Shown piece by piece: positions 33,163 through 41,277 of a stretch of 44,225 nt of DNA (position 1 is the first letter of the stretch; each line of letters begins with the position of its first letter). A program made the translations under genes and the position numbers. Origin of the DNA: Candidatus Dormiibacterota bacterium (GTDB taxonomy: Bacteria; Chloroflexota; Dormibacteria; Aeolococcales; Aeolococcaceae); NCBI GenBank assembly GCA_003153505.1, contig PLZA01000013.1:1-44225 (forward strand), given 5' to 3'. The notes beneath the pieces are model-generated. The model did not search any database. It saw only the letters and a list, made by a program, of their open reading frames with translations, and had not been told where the DNA came from.

Positions 33163-33525
33163 ATGACGGCCTTCGAAGAGCGACTCGTCGAAGCGGTACG
33201 CCGACGCAGTCCGGGTGACGCTGCCCTCCATGCCTTCCGGCGCCTGCTGGTGGACGGCTTGCGCCTCGAGAGCGAAGAAGCCGCCGCGCTCATCCACAGG
33301 GCAGCGGTAGTCATGCGTGATAGCGCTCCGTTGCAGGGCACGTCGGTTGAAATGGGGATGTTCTCCACGCTGGCGAGCTATGGCTACGTCGGCGGTGTTC
33401 TCGACCTCCGGGTCGACAGTGACGCCGACACGAGCACGGCATTGTGGCAACTGCCCAGGGTACGCATTGGGCTGGGGGACACCGTCGCGGGCCTTGCACG
33501 TTGGTTTCGCGATCAGGGCGTCTGA
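33163..33525 (+). CDS. Hypothetical protein, mostly helical
   Basis: 120 residues from ATG 33163. The first part (AFEERLVEAVRRRSPGDAALHAFRRLLVDGLRLESEEAAALIHRAAVVMRDS) is a compact set of helices. The rest (GTSVEMGMFSTLASYGYVG, then VLDLRVDSDADTSTALWQL) is beta-rich. The GC-rich third codon positions support coding. No family recognised. It runs convergent to the damaged deacetylase gene on the minus strand. Confidence 0.55.
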   Translation: MTAFEERLVEAVRRRSPGDAALHAFRRLLVDGLRLESEEAAALIHRAAVVMRDSAPLQGTSVEMGMFSTLASYGYVGGVLDLRVDSDADTSTALWQLPRVRIGLGDTVAGLARWFRDQGV

Positions 33526-33876
33526 GCCCGGGACCGGGCATGATCCCGTGAAAAAGCTCGCGTGCGCACCGCTGCTTTCCAGGAGGGAGAGGATCTCCGG
33601 GGTCCAAGTCGGATTTGGCCCATCGCCAAAGGTCAGGTAGATGGTCTCGGTGAAGCCCTTGTAAGGCGCCGGGGTGGACGCCGGTGCCGTGGGCGAAGGT
33701 GTGAGCCTGGAGCTGGGGGAGGGGACGATCGATGATGTGACCGTTGGAGACGTGATCGCTACCGGGCTCGGATGTGCGCTCGCGGTGGCGCAGGCAGCGA
33801 GCAAGAGGACGGCGAGACCGGAATCTGGCAGTCGCGTGAGAGTGTCGTATTGTTGCCCGTCGTCCTCACTCGTCAT
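33526..33876 (-). pseudogene. Polysaccharide deacetylase (NodB) lipoprotein, truncated
   Basis: From ATG 33876: a lipoprotein-like signal (GLAVLLLAACATASA), a Ser/Pro-rich linker, then ETIYLTFGDGPNPTWTPEILSLLESSGAHASFFTG, the start of the NodB domain. In active enzymes the motif is TFDDGP; here the first catalytic Asp is Gly (TFGDGP). After FFTGS the sequence retains only traces (GSDALIAKP, GQLPQC), and the remaining frame runs antisense to 33163-33525. Its ATG overlaps the stop of the HEPN-like gene (ATGA). Non-functional as a deacetylase. Confidence 0.7.
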
Positions 33877-34445
33877 TGGCTGCTCAAGTGGCGGGTGTCG
33901 ATCAGGGAGTCGTCCCACCCGTCAATCGCTTCCGCCGCGATGCGTTCGACCAGTCGACTACAGAAGACCGAAACGCTCACTCTGGCGATGCCGTCATCGT
34001 CCGTATCCAGCGCATACGCGTTCAGGTCGCCGGACAGGAGCAGAACTCGGTCGAACGTCGCGGCGGGTTTTGGGAAGCCATACCCGTGCAGGAGTGAACA
34101 CCGTAGCGTGTAGATGATCGCGGCGTCAGGCTCGGAGATATCGTGACCGGTCAGCAGCCTCGTCCAACGCGTCCCCGCCGGCTCGCCAGTACCACCGGAC
34201 AGCGAGTCGAGGACGGTCATGGCAAGGCTCAAACCGATCCACGAGCGGTTCCCGTCGCCGTTCCCGGTCTCGGGATCGCGTCCGTTCGCCTCTCGCATGT
34301 CCCGAAGGGCAAGGTCGCGCGGTGGGTAGCGATGCTCCGGACGAATGGGGCACGTCAGCATTGCCACCGGCGTGGTGCCGTGATCTCGGAGTGTCGTCAC
34401 GATGGGATGGTAGCGGCTACGGACTGGTACGGAGACACACTCCAT
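33873..34445 (-). CDS. HEPN-like hypothetical protein
   Basis: Up to 190 residues from ATG 34445; MREANGRDPETGNGDG at 34301 is an alternative start and begins the conserved-looking part. Core: SWIGLSLAMTVLDSLSGG, then ISEPDAAIIYTLRCSLLHGYGFPK, then LDTDDDGIARVSVSVFCSRLVERIAAEA. The RCSLLH segment is an R-x4-H motif in a helix, as in HEPN RNases. No cognate MNT-type antitoxin is adjacent. It overlaps the deacetylase gene by ATGA. The box GGGCCAAAGGTCGA lies 68 bp before ATG 34445. RNase activity is inference only. Confidence 0.65.
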   Translation of the reverse strand: MECVSVPVRSRYHPIVTTLRDHGTTPVAMLTCPIRPEHRYPPRDLALRDMREANGRDPETGNGDGNRSWIGLSLAMTVLDSLSGGTGEPAGTRWTRLLTGHDISEPDAAIIYTLRCSLLHGYGFPKPAATFDRVLLLSGDLNAYALDTDDDGIARVSVSVFCSRLVERIAAEAIDGWDDSLIDTRHLSSQ

Positions 34446-34513
34446 GCCTTCAGTCCTTAGTGCCGGACTAGAAGTGGCGGAGAGTCGAGTAGGTCAGCTT
34501 GATTCTTGAGACC

Positions 34514-34527
34514 GGGCCAAAGGTCGA
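34514..34527. promoter_or_regulatory. Stress-box-like GGGCCAAAGGTCGA
   Basis: GGGCC-N4-GTC with a degenerate right end, 68 bp upstream of the HEPN-like gene. Confidence 0.4.
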
Positions 34528-34916
34528 CGGCCGCTGCAGTAGCTCACGAGATTGGCAACCGCATCAGCGGCGGGTTGGCTGGCGGTGACTTCGCCAACTC
34601 CCGTTCCTGCATACATGGCCATGTCGGTCACGGTGCCGTCGACGCCCGGTAGGGTGGTACCGTCTCCCGCCAGCTACCGATGGGCGCGTCACGTGCGGTC
34701 ATGCGGTGGCGGTGTGCTCAGCGCTGACATCCACCATCGGTTCGGCCGGTCGATCCATGGCGTCCTCCGCAGGGAGGGGACTGAGTAACTGCAGGCTGGC
34801 GCACACGAGCGTTATGTCACCTGGCCCGGCGCAGATGAACCACATCTCACGAGCCACGCCTCCAGTCGGCGACGGTGCTCAGCACGGTCCGGCTCGGTGA
34901 TGATCGCCCGAACGAT
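34528..34916. other. Gap without a supported gene
   Basis: No gene, RNA or motif recognised between the HEPN-like promoter region and the long repeat. Confidence 0.35.
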
Positions 34917-35311
34917 ACTGCAGCCGCATCGCTCCATTCCCGCGAGCCACCTACTTACGCAGCGGCATCGAACCGATAAGAGAAATCAATGCCGTGCGCG
35001 CCGGTGGTACTGGAGCGGGAGACCCCCGTCTTCCGCTCCAGGCGCCGGGGTGGGGCGAATCGAATAGACCGAGTCACTACGGTTATCCCATGCGCCCGTG
35101 GTGACGTCGTTACGATGCGGCCGAGTTCGAGGTACTAGGGAAGAGCGGAGATGGGGTACGCCCAATAGACGTCTGTGGATCTCTCGGCGATTCCAGCGGA
35201 TTCCATCACTCGCGCTCTAGTCGTCATTCCAACCAATTCCCCACAAAACCACTCTAAATCGAACTCAGCACTCATCGGGAAATAAGTACTGGTCTGGGGG
35301 ACCAGGGGTCG
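34917..35311. repeat. Long repeat copy 2, leading into tRNA-Pro fragment
   Basis: About 395 bp matching 10323-10726 with scattered substitutions and small gaps. It starts with the first codons of the hsp20 gene but has no hsp20 body. The GATTCCAGCGGATTCCA pair is kept; the left arm of the inverted pair is degenerate (AATTCCCCA) while TCGGGAAAT is kept. It passes without a break into the tRNA-Pro 3' half. Confidence 0.85.
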
Positions 35312-35335
35312 AAGGTTCGAGTCCTGTCTCCCCGA
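35289..35335 (+). other. tRNA-Pro(GGG) 3' half, copy 2
   Basis: Anticodon arm CTGGT-CTGGGGG-ACCAG, variable GGGTC, T-arm GAAGG-TTCGAGT-CCTGT (one mispair, A-G), acceptor strand CTCCCCG and discriminator A. No 5' half or D-arm precedes it, so it is not a functional tRNA. The next about 40 bp are similar to those after copy 3. Confidence 0.85.
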
Positions 35336-35415
35336 CAGACGCGCAAGTTGAGTTCGTGGCGAGCGGTTGTGCGGTGCGCTGACCGCCTCGACTCTCTGCT
35401 GTCGGACTCTGGGAG

Positions 35416-37623
35416 TCAGTAACCGGAGTCTCTATGAAACCGGGGACTACTCACTCCACTTCCCAAGCCCGTGCCAAGCAGAAGGGTCAAGTCTTCGATC
35501 GGCATCGGCTTGGCGAAGAGATACCCCTGCGCGACCGAGTATCCAAGGTCGACCAACGTGGAGGCTTCAGCTTCCGTCTCGACGCCCTCAGCGATCATGT
35601 CCGCACCGACCGCAGCGCTCAAGTGCAATATGGCGGTGGCCATGGCGCGCGCTTCGCATCGGACATCAAGGTCAGCGACGAACGCCCGGTCGAGCTTGAT
35701 GACGTCGATGGGCAGGTTCTGCAGCCGTGCCAGGGACGAGTATCCGGTGCCGAAGTCATCGATGGCAACCTTCACACCAAGTGCACGAACGAGATCGAAC
35801 GCCCTGCGAATGGGAGCGACCTCATCCATCAGCACACTTTCTGTCACCTCCACGGTGAGGGTGTTCGGCGCCAGCCCGGTATGCTCGAGCAGTTCTTCCA
35901 GCCACTCAGCAAATCCGCCGCCCGCCAACTGACGGATGGACACGTTGACTGCGATGTCCATCTTGTGGGTGCGCTGAAGGTGACGAGTGTCACGGCACGC
36001 CTGGTCCATCACCCAGGCGCCTATCGGAACGATGAGCCCGCTCTGCTCGGCAATCGGAATGAACTCCGACGGGGAGATGTTGCCGCGCTTGGGGTGGATC
36101 CATCGGAGCAGCGCTTCCGAGCCGAGGACATGGCGATCAATGAGGTTGACGCTCGGTTGGTATGCAAGGCGCAGCGCATGGTCCTCGAGCGCGGTCCGCA
36201 ACCCATGCTGGATGGCAAGGCGGCTCTCCACCTGGCGGCGCATCTCGGCGCCGTAGAGCCGATATTGACCGGTGCCCGCATCTTTCGCCTGGGAAAGCGC
36301 CGAGCTGGCGTTGCCGATCAGCGTGGATGACGACCCACCCGCGTGCTTGATCGCAATTCCTACCCCGGCGGTCACGCGGAGTGCATGCCCGCGTACCGTC
36401 AGCTCGGCATCGAATGACGCGCGCACGAGCTCCGCTGCGGCCATGGCGGCCGCCTGATCGGTATCGGACGCAACCACGACAGCGAATTCATCGCCACCAT
36501 TTCTGGCTACCATCAGGCCAGGGAACGCATCAACGAGGCGGCTCGCGATCTCGAGGAGCACCTCGTCGCCGATCTCGTAGCCAAGGCCCTCGTTGATGAG
36601 CGTGAAGTCGTCAAGATCGAGGAGCAATAGTGCGCCGGGACCGTTCTCGGAGGAGGCCAGGGTGTTGAGATGCTCCATCAGCGCAGATCGGCCGGGAAGG
36701 CCCGTCAGCGCGTCATGTTGGGCGACGTAGAGACGAAGCTCCTCGGCCTGCCGGCGCACCGTCTCCGCGGCGACCTCGGCGGTGATGTTGGTGGACACGG
36801 AAATGACCCCCACCACCGCGTTGCCTTCGTCACGCACGGGTCCGATCAAGCTGAGGTACGTCTGGCCGTTGACGATCGTTCGCGTAATCGATTCGGCGCC
36901 GGCGAGGGCGCGGTGCAGGCCCTGCAGTGTGGGCCGATGTTTGGTGAACTCGGTCACATGCCGGCCGAGGAAGTCCTCGGCGCGCTTGCCGACGCGTTCC
37001 ATACCGCCAACTGCGTACGTGAACTGGAGGTCGGTATCGAACGCCGTGAAGCTCATCGGCAAGGTCGCAATAGCGCCGTCGATCAGCGCCTGACTGCGGC
37101 GTTGCGCGGTCTCAGTCGCTCGCTGCTGACTCTGGTCCTCGAGATGAACCAGGAGCTGGATGGGGTTGCCGTGTTGGTCGCGAGCCACCGAGACAGTTGC
37201 CAAGGCCGGGAGGAGGGTGCCATCTCGACGCTGCAGGAACCGCCGCACAGCGTATCCATCGGCCTGACCGTCCGCCAAGCGCTCGAATACGTCGCCGACG
37301 GGGCTCGTGCCGCTGGGAAAGACCAGCGAAACATCACTGCCGACCAATTCGTCGACACTGAAGCCGATCATGGAGCAGAAGGCCTTGTTGACGACATCGA
37401 TGCGAAAGCTCGGGAAGTCGACGATGAGCTGTCCAAGCGCGCTGCGTTCGAACATCGTCTGGTAGAGACGCACTCCCTCGTGCAGAGCGACCGCATGCGC
37501 TGCCAGCCGGCTGGCCGTTACGGTGCGGTCCGGAGGGACAGTCTTCTCGGCGGTTAGTTCAGAGCGCGCGGCGCACGCCGAGTCGATGCGCCGATTCTCA
37601 CCGGGCGACGAACCGTGTGTCAT
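35416..37623 (-). CDS. PAS-PAS-GGDEF-EAL cyclic-di-GMP protein
   Basis: 735 residues from ATG 37623; an in-frame start at 37734 is possible. Two PAS domains (about 55-180 with QTMFERSALGQLIVDFPSF, and 195-315 with SFTAFDTDLQFTYAVGG, GVISVSTNITAE). GGDEF about 325-480: HDALTGLPGRSALM, VARNGGDEFAVVV, intact active site. EAL about 500-745: GSEALLRWIHPKRG, VNVSIRQLA, VEVTESVLMDE, IDDFGTGYSSLARL, EGVETEAEA, intact. Soluble, no membrane segment. It could both make and degrade c-di-GMP, tuned by PAS input. GTGACTCCCGTCAC lies 97 bp upstream. First gene after the copy-2 tRNA fragment. Confidence 0.94.
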   Translation of the reverse strand: MTHGSSPGENRRIDSACAARSELTAEKTVPPDRTVTASRLAAHAVALHEGVRLYQTMFERSALGQLIVDFPSFRIDVVNKAFCSMIGFSVDELVGSDVSLVFPSGTSPVGDVFERLADGQADGYAVRRFLQRRDGTLLPALATVSVARDQHGNPIQLLVHLEDQSQQRATETAQRRSQALIDGAIATLPMSFTAFDTDLQFTYAVGGMERVGKRAEDFLGRHVTEFTKHRPTLQGLHRALAGAESITRTIVNGQTYLSLIGPVRDEGNAVVGVISVSTNITAEVAAETVRRQAEELRLYVAQHDALTGLPGRSALMEHLNTLASSENGPGALLLLDLDDFTLINEGLGYEIGDEVLLEIASRLVDAFPGLMVARNGGDEFAVVVASDTDQAAAMAAAELVRASFDAELTVRGHALRVTAGVGIAIKHAGGSSSTLIGNASSALSQAKDAGTGQYRLYGAEMRRQVESRLAIQHGLRTALEDHALRLAYQPSVNLIDRHVLGSEALLRWIHPKRGNISPSEFIPIAEQSGLIVPIGAWVMDQACRDTRHLQRTHKMDIAVNVSIRQLAGGGFAEWLEELLEHTGLAPNTLTVEVTESVLMDEVAPIRRAFDLVRALGVKVAIDDFGTGYSSLARLQNLPIDVIKLDRAFVADLDVRCEARAMATAILHLSAAVGADMIAEGVETEAEASTLVDLGYSVAQGYLFAKPMPIEDLTLLLGTGLGSGVSSPRFHRDSGY

Positions 37624-37720
37624 GCCATGAACGTTGCATCGCCGTGGGGGAAGAAGGTCGCGCGCTCGTCGCAAACCTGAGCGAGACTCGAACCACGCAG
37701 GGCTTTTCGTGGTCAGCACA

Positions 37721-37734
37721 GTGACTCCCGTCAC
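37721..37734. promoter_or_regulatory. Regulatory palindrome GTGACTCCCGTCAC
   Basis: Perfect GTGAC-N4-GTCAC, 97 bp upstream of the GGDEF-EAL start. Same motif precedes other regulators at 41167 and 42531. Half-site and 5-4-5 spacing fit FNR/CRP-type proteins, of which this block encodes three. Confidence 0.55.
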
Positions 37735-38308
37735 ACCATGCGTAACCGAGCTCCGCCTCGGGCGCTGATTGCTCTGCAGTCACGGACAGTGTTGACGACT
37801 GGTCATGCTATGAGAAGGAACGAAGTTAGTCGCTTCCAACACGACCTGACCACTCACCGCGTGTCGCGATCCATGAAGGCTCCGACTGTCGCGCGGTCAG
37901 GCAGTGAGCTCCCGCGGTGCCGTCCGTCAGAGTGCGGGCCAAGGTGACTGCGGAGGCATGCGCCGCAGAGGCGTCCGCTCCTCCGGCAGCGCACGGTAGT
38001 GCAGGCAGCGGAGCTACGTTGTGCACGCACGAGCCTGCTTTGGCTTGTGGTGGCACGCATATCGGCAGGCGGCGGAGCGAGCGGCCGGCATGTGGTCAGT
38101 GACACCTTTGCACCCAAGGGTGACGGCGTTGCCACTGGTCATCAGCAGTGATCCGGTGGGACTCTGCGCGCATCGCACGTGACGGATATCACGTAGGTCC
38201 TGCGGTGCACGTCCTGCGCGCCGATGGTCGGTGGAAGCGCATCGTGAAGCGGACGATCGACCGCCTCGAGTGATGCGCTTGGGCAACCGCGACGATGACG
38301 GACTGCGT
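37735..38308. other. Intergenic stretch without a supported gene
   Basis: No gene recognised. It holds the CRP-type palindrome at 38177-38194, far (over 500 bp) from the GGDEF-EAL start and just beyond the 3' end of the CRP-family gene. Confidence 0.35.
38177..38194. promoter_or_regulatory. CRP-type palindrome ACGTGA-N6-TCACGT
   Basis: Perfect 6-bp arms around CGGATA, the classic CRP spacing. No gene start lies close, so it may act at a distance or mark a lost promoter. Confidence 0.45.
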
Positions 38309-39043
38309 CTAATCCTTATCTCGACGCTGAGCATCGGCACGAGGTTCCGCGCCCATTGCCAGCTTGTGGGGCGGATGGGGACAGCGTTCGCGTCCCGGAT
38401 CCCTTCCCAGCGCGATCCGTTTCAGCCGCTGCTCGTCAAGTATCTCCACCCGCTGGGGCTTGGTGGCGAGGATACCTTGGGCGCGGAGCGCACTGAGTTC
38501 GCGATTGACAACCTCGCGCGCGGTGCCGGCTGCGTCGGCGAGGCGCTGCTGAGTGATGTGCGCAACCGGGAGTCCATCATGGGACGGCAGGGCGATCGCT
38601 CCGAGGTGGAGGGCGATACGCGCCGCCGTCGGTAGCGAGCAACTTTCCTGGAGGGTATGGAGCGCACTGGATGCCCAGGTCGCGACGTGCTCAGCGATCA
38701 ACCATAGGAGGTCGGGGCGGCGTCCGGCGGCCGAGCGGACGTGATCGATTGTCAAGATCTCGACGGTGGTGTCAACGACAGCCTCGGCACTCCACGTGCG
38801 GCTGCCAGCGAGCAGCGGAGCCAATCCGACCAAATCGCCCCGTCGGCCGTAGCGGATGGTCAACTGCTGCCCATTTGTCCCGGAGAGAAAGACGCGGACG
38901 ATGCCAGCGCGGATGAGCGCGATCCTTGGTGGCGCGCCCGGGCAAAAGATGAGATCGCCGGCAGGGACGTATGCAGGCTCGACCACGCCCTCGAGCACTT
39001 CCTCCCAGATCGCGCGCCTACTGTCCTGGACGTTCTCAACCAA
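38309..39043 (-). CDS. CRP/FNR-family regulator 1
   Basis: 244 residues. Cyclic-nucleotide-binding-like beta roll (YVPAGDLIFCPGAPPRIALIRAGIVRVFLSG, QLTIRYGRRGDLVGLAPLL), a dimer helix (LIAEHVATWASSALHTLQ), and a C-terminal winged helix (HITQQRLADAAGTAREVVNRELSALRAQGIL). The recognition helix REVVNR resembles FNR (E..SR). No N-terminal Cys cluster, so it is not an iron-sulfur FNR; a small-molecule, NO or heme signal is possible but unproven. It shares REVV(S/N)REL with the regulator at 40536. Divergent from the PAS-LuxR gene. Confidence 0.9.
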   Translation of the reverse strand: MVENVQDSRRAIWEEVLEGVVEPAYVPAGDLIFCPGAPPRIALIRAGIVRVFLSGTNGQQLTIRYGRRGDLVGLAPLLAGSRTWSAEAVVDTTVEILTIDHVRSAAGRRPDLLWLIAEHVATWASSALHTLQESCSLPTAARIALHLGAIALPSHDGLPVAHITQQRLADAAGTAREVVNRELSALRAQGILATKPQRVEILDEQRLKRIALGRDPGRERCPHPPHKLAMGAEPRADAQRRDKD

Positions 39044-39203
39044 TCCTCGGTGAGGATAACTTTGTGTGGCGCGATCGGTCTATGACTGGAGTAGCAACGC
39101 GGGTGACCTGATGCACATTGAGCTTGACATGAATCGCGCACATTCGTTGTGCGTCGCGGATCGGGGCTGGGTCCTTGCCATCCACCAACAGAAAGTCCAC
39201 TGT

Positions 39204-39217
39204 GTGACGTGAGTCTC
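39204..39217. promoter_or_regulatory. Regulatory palindrome GTGACGTGAGTCTC
   Basis: One mismatch to GTGAC-N4-GTCAC, 106 bp upstream of the PAS-LuxR gene and 160 bp from the divergent CRP-family gene. Confidence 0.4.
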
Positions 39218-39323
39218 GCTGAGGAGCGGCGACGAACTCCACCGTGCGCCCAGGGGGATACAAACGCCTAAGGACCACGAGCCACTCCATCCCGAAGGTC
39301 TCGCGGCGGAGGCGACAGAGGCT

Positions 39324-40304
39324 GTGGCCAACGCACCGCTTCCTGCGGCGATCATCGAGGTCGCGTCGGGTCGGATCATGGCGGCCAGCCCGCCAATGCG
39401 TGAAATGTTTGCCTCCGGTGGGGACACGCTCCTGGGCAGGACGGTCGATGAGTTCATGACCGACCAGCCTTCGGGCGCACTCGATCTACTGCGCGCCGGT
39501 CGCCTCCAAGGCTACGTCACGACACGTTCGCTCCGCCGCAAGCAAGAGCAGCGCGTGCCGGTGCAAGTGTGGGTGCGCGCCCTGGGCACGGACACTCCGC
39601 CGCGCTTTGCGGTCGCCGTGTTTGCGACCGCCCTTACCAGGACCGGCGCACTCCTGCCCGAGGTTGCGCGCCCGGAATTGACCCCCGTCGTGGGAACGTG
39701 GGACGAGAGCCTGTTGATCGACCGCATCAGCAGCGACGTCGAAGGCCTGCTCGGATATCGGCCATCCGACGTCCTTGGGCGGTCGATTCTGTCGTTGGTG
39801 ACAGATACGAGCGTCCCCGACCTGCTGAGCTTACTCGCCCATGCCGCGGCGACCGGGGCGGGAGTCACCCTCAATCTCGTCGCCTGTTCCAAGCAGGGCG
39901 ATCCAGTCTTGCTCGAAGCGGTTCTCTGGCCGCTGCGCCCGCCACCACGCTGCGGGTTCGCGTTGCTCCCCGGCGCCTACGCGGAGTCTGCGTTCGGGAC
40001 CGCGGCCGATGTGGAGAACTGGATGTCCCGGTATGCGAGGAACTCTGAAGCCGTATCACTCTCGCGCCATCTCGCGACAACCCCGCGCGAAGGGGACCTG
40101 GCCGGCCTCTCGGGGCTGACCACCAGGGAGTTGGAGATCGTCAGCCGGCTGCTCTCCGGTGACAGAGTCCCGTCGATTGCGAAGGCGCTGTTCCTGAGTC
40201 CGAGCACCGTGCGCAATCACCTCCATTCGATCTATCGAAAGCTCGATATCCATTCGCAGCAAGAGCTGATCCACGCATTCCGTAGAGGGTCACCGTTTCG
40301 CTGA
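39324..40304 (+). CDS. PAS-LuxR (NarL-type HTH) transcription regulator
   Basis: 326 residues from GTG 39324, the only standard start in an otherwise longer open frame. Residues about 1-95 resemble a degenerate PAS domain (PAAIIEVASGRIMAASPPM); 105-225 look like a second PAS (DRISSDVEGLLGYRPSDVLGRSIL). The C-terminus is a LuxR/NarL helix-turn-helix (GLTTRELEIVSRLLSGDRVPSIAKALFLSPSTVRNHLHSIYRKLDI). No phosphoacceptor receiver domain, so it senses through PAS rather than as a classical response regulator. DosR has the same type of HTH, so this is a candidate for the stress boxes, as are the CRP-family proteins. Confidence 0.88.
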   Translation: MANAPLPAAIIEVASGRIMAASPPMREMFASGGDTLLGRTVDEFMTDQPSGALDLLRAGRLQGYVTTRSLRRKQEQRVPVQVWVRALGTDTPPRFAVAVFATALTRTGALLPEVARPELTPVVGTWDESLLIDRISSDVEGLLGYRPSDVLGRSILSLVTDTSVPDLLSLLAHAAATGAGVTLNLVACSKQGDPVLLEAVLWPLRPPPRCGFALLPGAYAESAFGTAADVENWMSRYARNSEAVSLSRHLATTPREGDLAGLSGLTTRELEIVSRLLSGDRVPSIAKALFLSPSTVRNHLHSIYRKLDIHSQQELIHAFRRGSPFR

Positions 40305-40388
40305 TTATTGCGTCGGAGTGCGTTGCGCGAAGTCATATCCGTTCTCTCGCCTCGAGTTGGTAGGACGGATGACACTCCGTCTACGATT

Positions 40389-40402
40389 GCGTGATATCAC
40401 GC
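40389..40402. promoter_or_regulatory. Palindrome GCGTGATATCACGC
   Basis: Perfect 14-bp palindrome in the 231-bp gap before the second CRP-family gene, 133 bp from its start. GTGA...TCAC halves point to a CRP/FNR site with unusual close spacing. Confidence 0.45.
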
Positions 40403-40535
40403 CTATTCCGATTGGGCCGCGGCAACCTTCACACTGACATCGATGCCCGTGTCCACTCACGAGTCCCTGCCCGGATCGATCGCGCCGCGGGTTGGGGTTA
40501 GTCGCGTGCGCAGCAGTCACTAACAGCTCACTGGA

Positions 40536-41204
40536 ATGTGGCAGGAACAGCTCGGCTCTGGGGTCGACGAGGTACACATCACCGCGGGCGCACTCATCTT
40601 GCGAGCCGGTCAGCTCCCGAGGATTGCACTGGTGGTGGCCGGCATCGTGCGAGTGTTCATCTCGACACAACTAGGCCGGCAGATGACGATCCGTTACGCG
40701 CGAGCTGGTGATCTCGTCGGGCTTTCGCCCTACCTTGCAGGCACCGATCAGTGGAACGCTGAAGCGATCACCGACGTGAGCGTCAAAATGTTCACTTTCG
40801 ACCACGTGCGCAGCGCCGGAGCACTTGATCCAGAGCTGCCATGGAACATCGCGCAACATGTCGCGGCTGTGATGGCGGAGGCGTTGCGCACCGTCGCCGA
40901 CGCAAGCGGGCAACCGATCACGGTGCGAGTCGCGCGCCACCTTCGCGAGATGGCGTTGCGCGGACTCGACGGGCGCACCGCCGTGCACATCAGCCACCAG
41001 CGTTTGGCTGATGCGGTGGGGACGGTTCGCGAAGTGGTGAGTCGAGAGCTGATTGCATTGAGAGCAGACGGGGTGATCGACAGAACCGCGGGAGCAGTCA
41101 GGGTCATCGACGAGGATCGGCTCGCGAGCCTCGCCGCAGGCCGATCCACCTTGCGCGTGCGGAGACGTGACGGCAGTCACGCAGACGGCAATCGCGGTCA
41201 CTGA
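40536..41204 (+). CDS. CRP/FNR-family regulator 2
   Basis: 222 residues. ATG 40536 is the first start after an in-frame stop 12 bases upstream. Similar to the regulator at 38309: HITAGALILRAGQLPRIALVVAGIVRVFIS, MTIRYARAGDLVGLSPYLAG (sensor domain), FDHVRSAGALDPELPWNIAQHVAAVMAEAL (dimer helix), HISHQRLADAVGTVREVVSRELIALRADG (winged helix, FNR-like REVVSR). No cysteine cluster. The N-terminus is shorter than in its paralogue. It is followed after 73 bp by the histidine kinase, whose box GTGACGGCAGTCAC overlaps the end of this gene. Confidence 0.9.
   Translation: MWQEQLGSGVDEVHITAGALILRAGQLPRIALVVAGIVRVFISTQLGRQMTIRYARAGDLVGLSPYLAGTDQWNAEAITDVSVKMFTFDHVRSAGALDPELPWNIAQHVAAVMAEALRTVADASGQPITVRVARHLREMALRGLDGRTAVHISHQRLADAVGTVREVVSRELIALRADGVIDRTAGAVRVIDEDRLASLAAGRSTLRVRRRDGSHADGNRGH
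41167..41180. promoter_or_regulatory. Regulatory palindrome GTGACGGCAGTCAC
   Basis: Perfect GTGAC-N4-GTCAC, 97 bp upstream of the histidine-kinase start and inside the 3' end of the CRP-family gene. The distance is the same as at the GGDEF-EAL gene. Confidence 0.55.
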
Positions 41205-41277
41205 TGTTTCCCGCCGACCTGTGTATAGACGGTACGAGCATCATCGTCAAACGATCTCGGGTGGAAGGGAGTCGACC

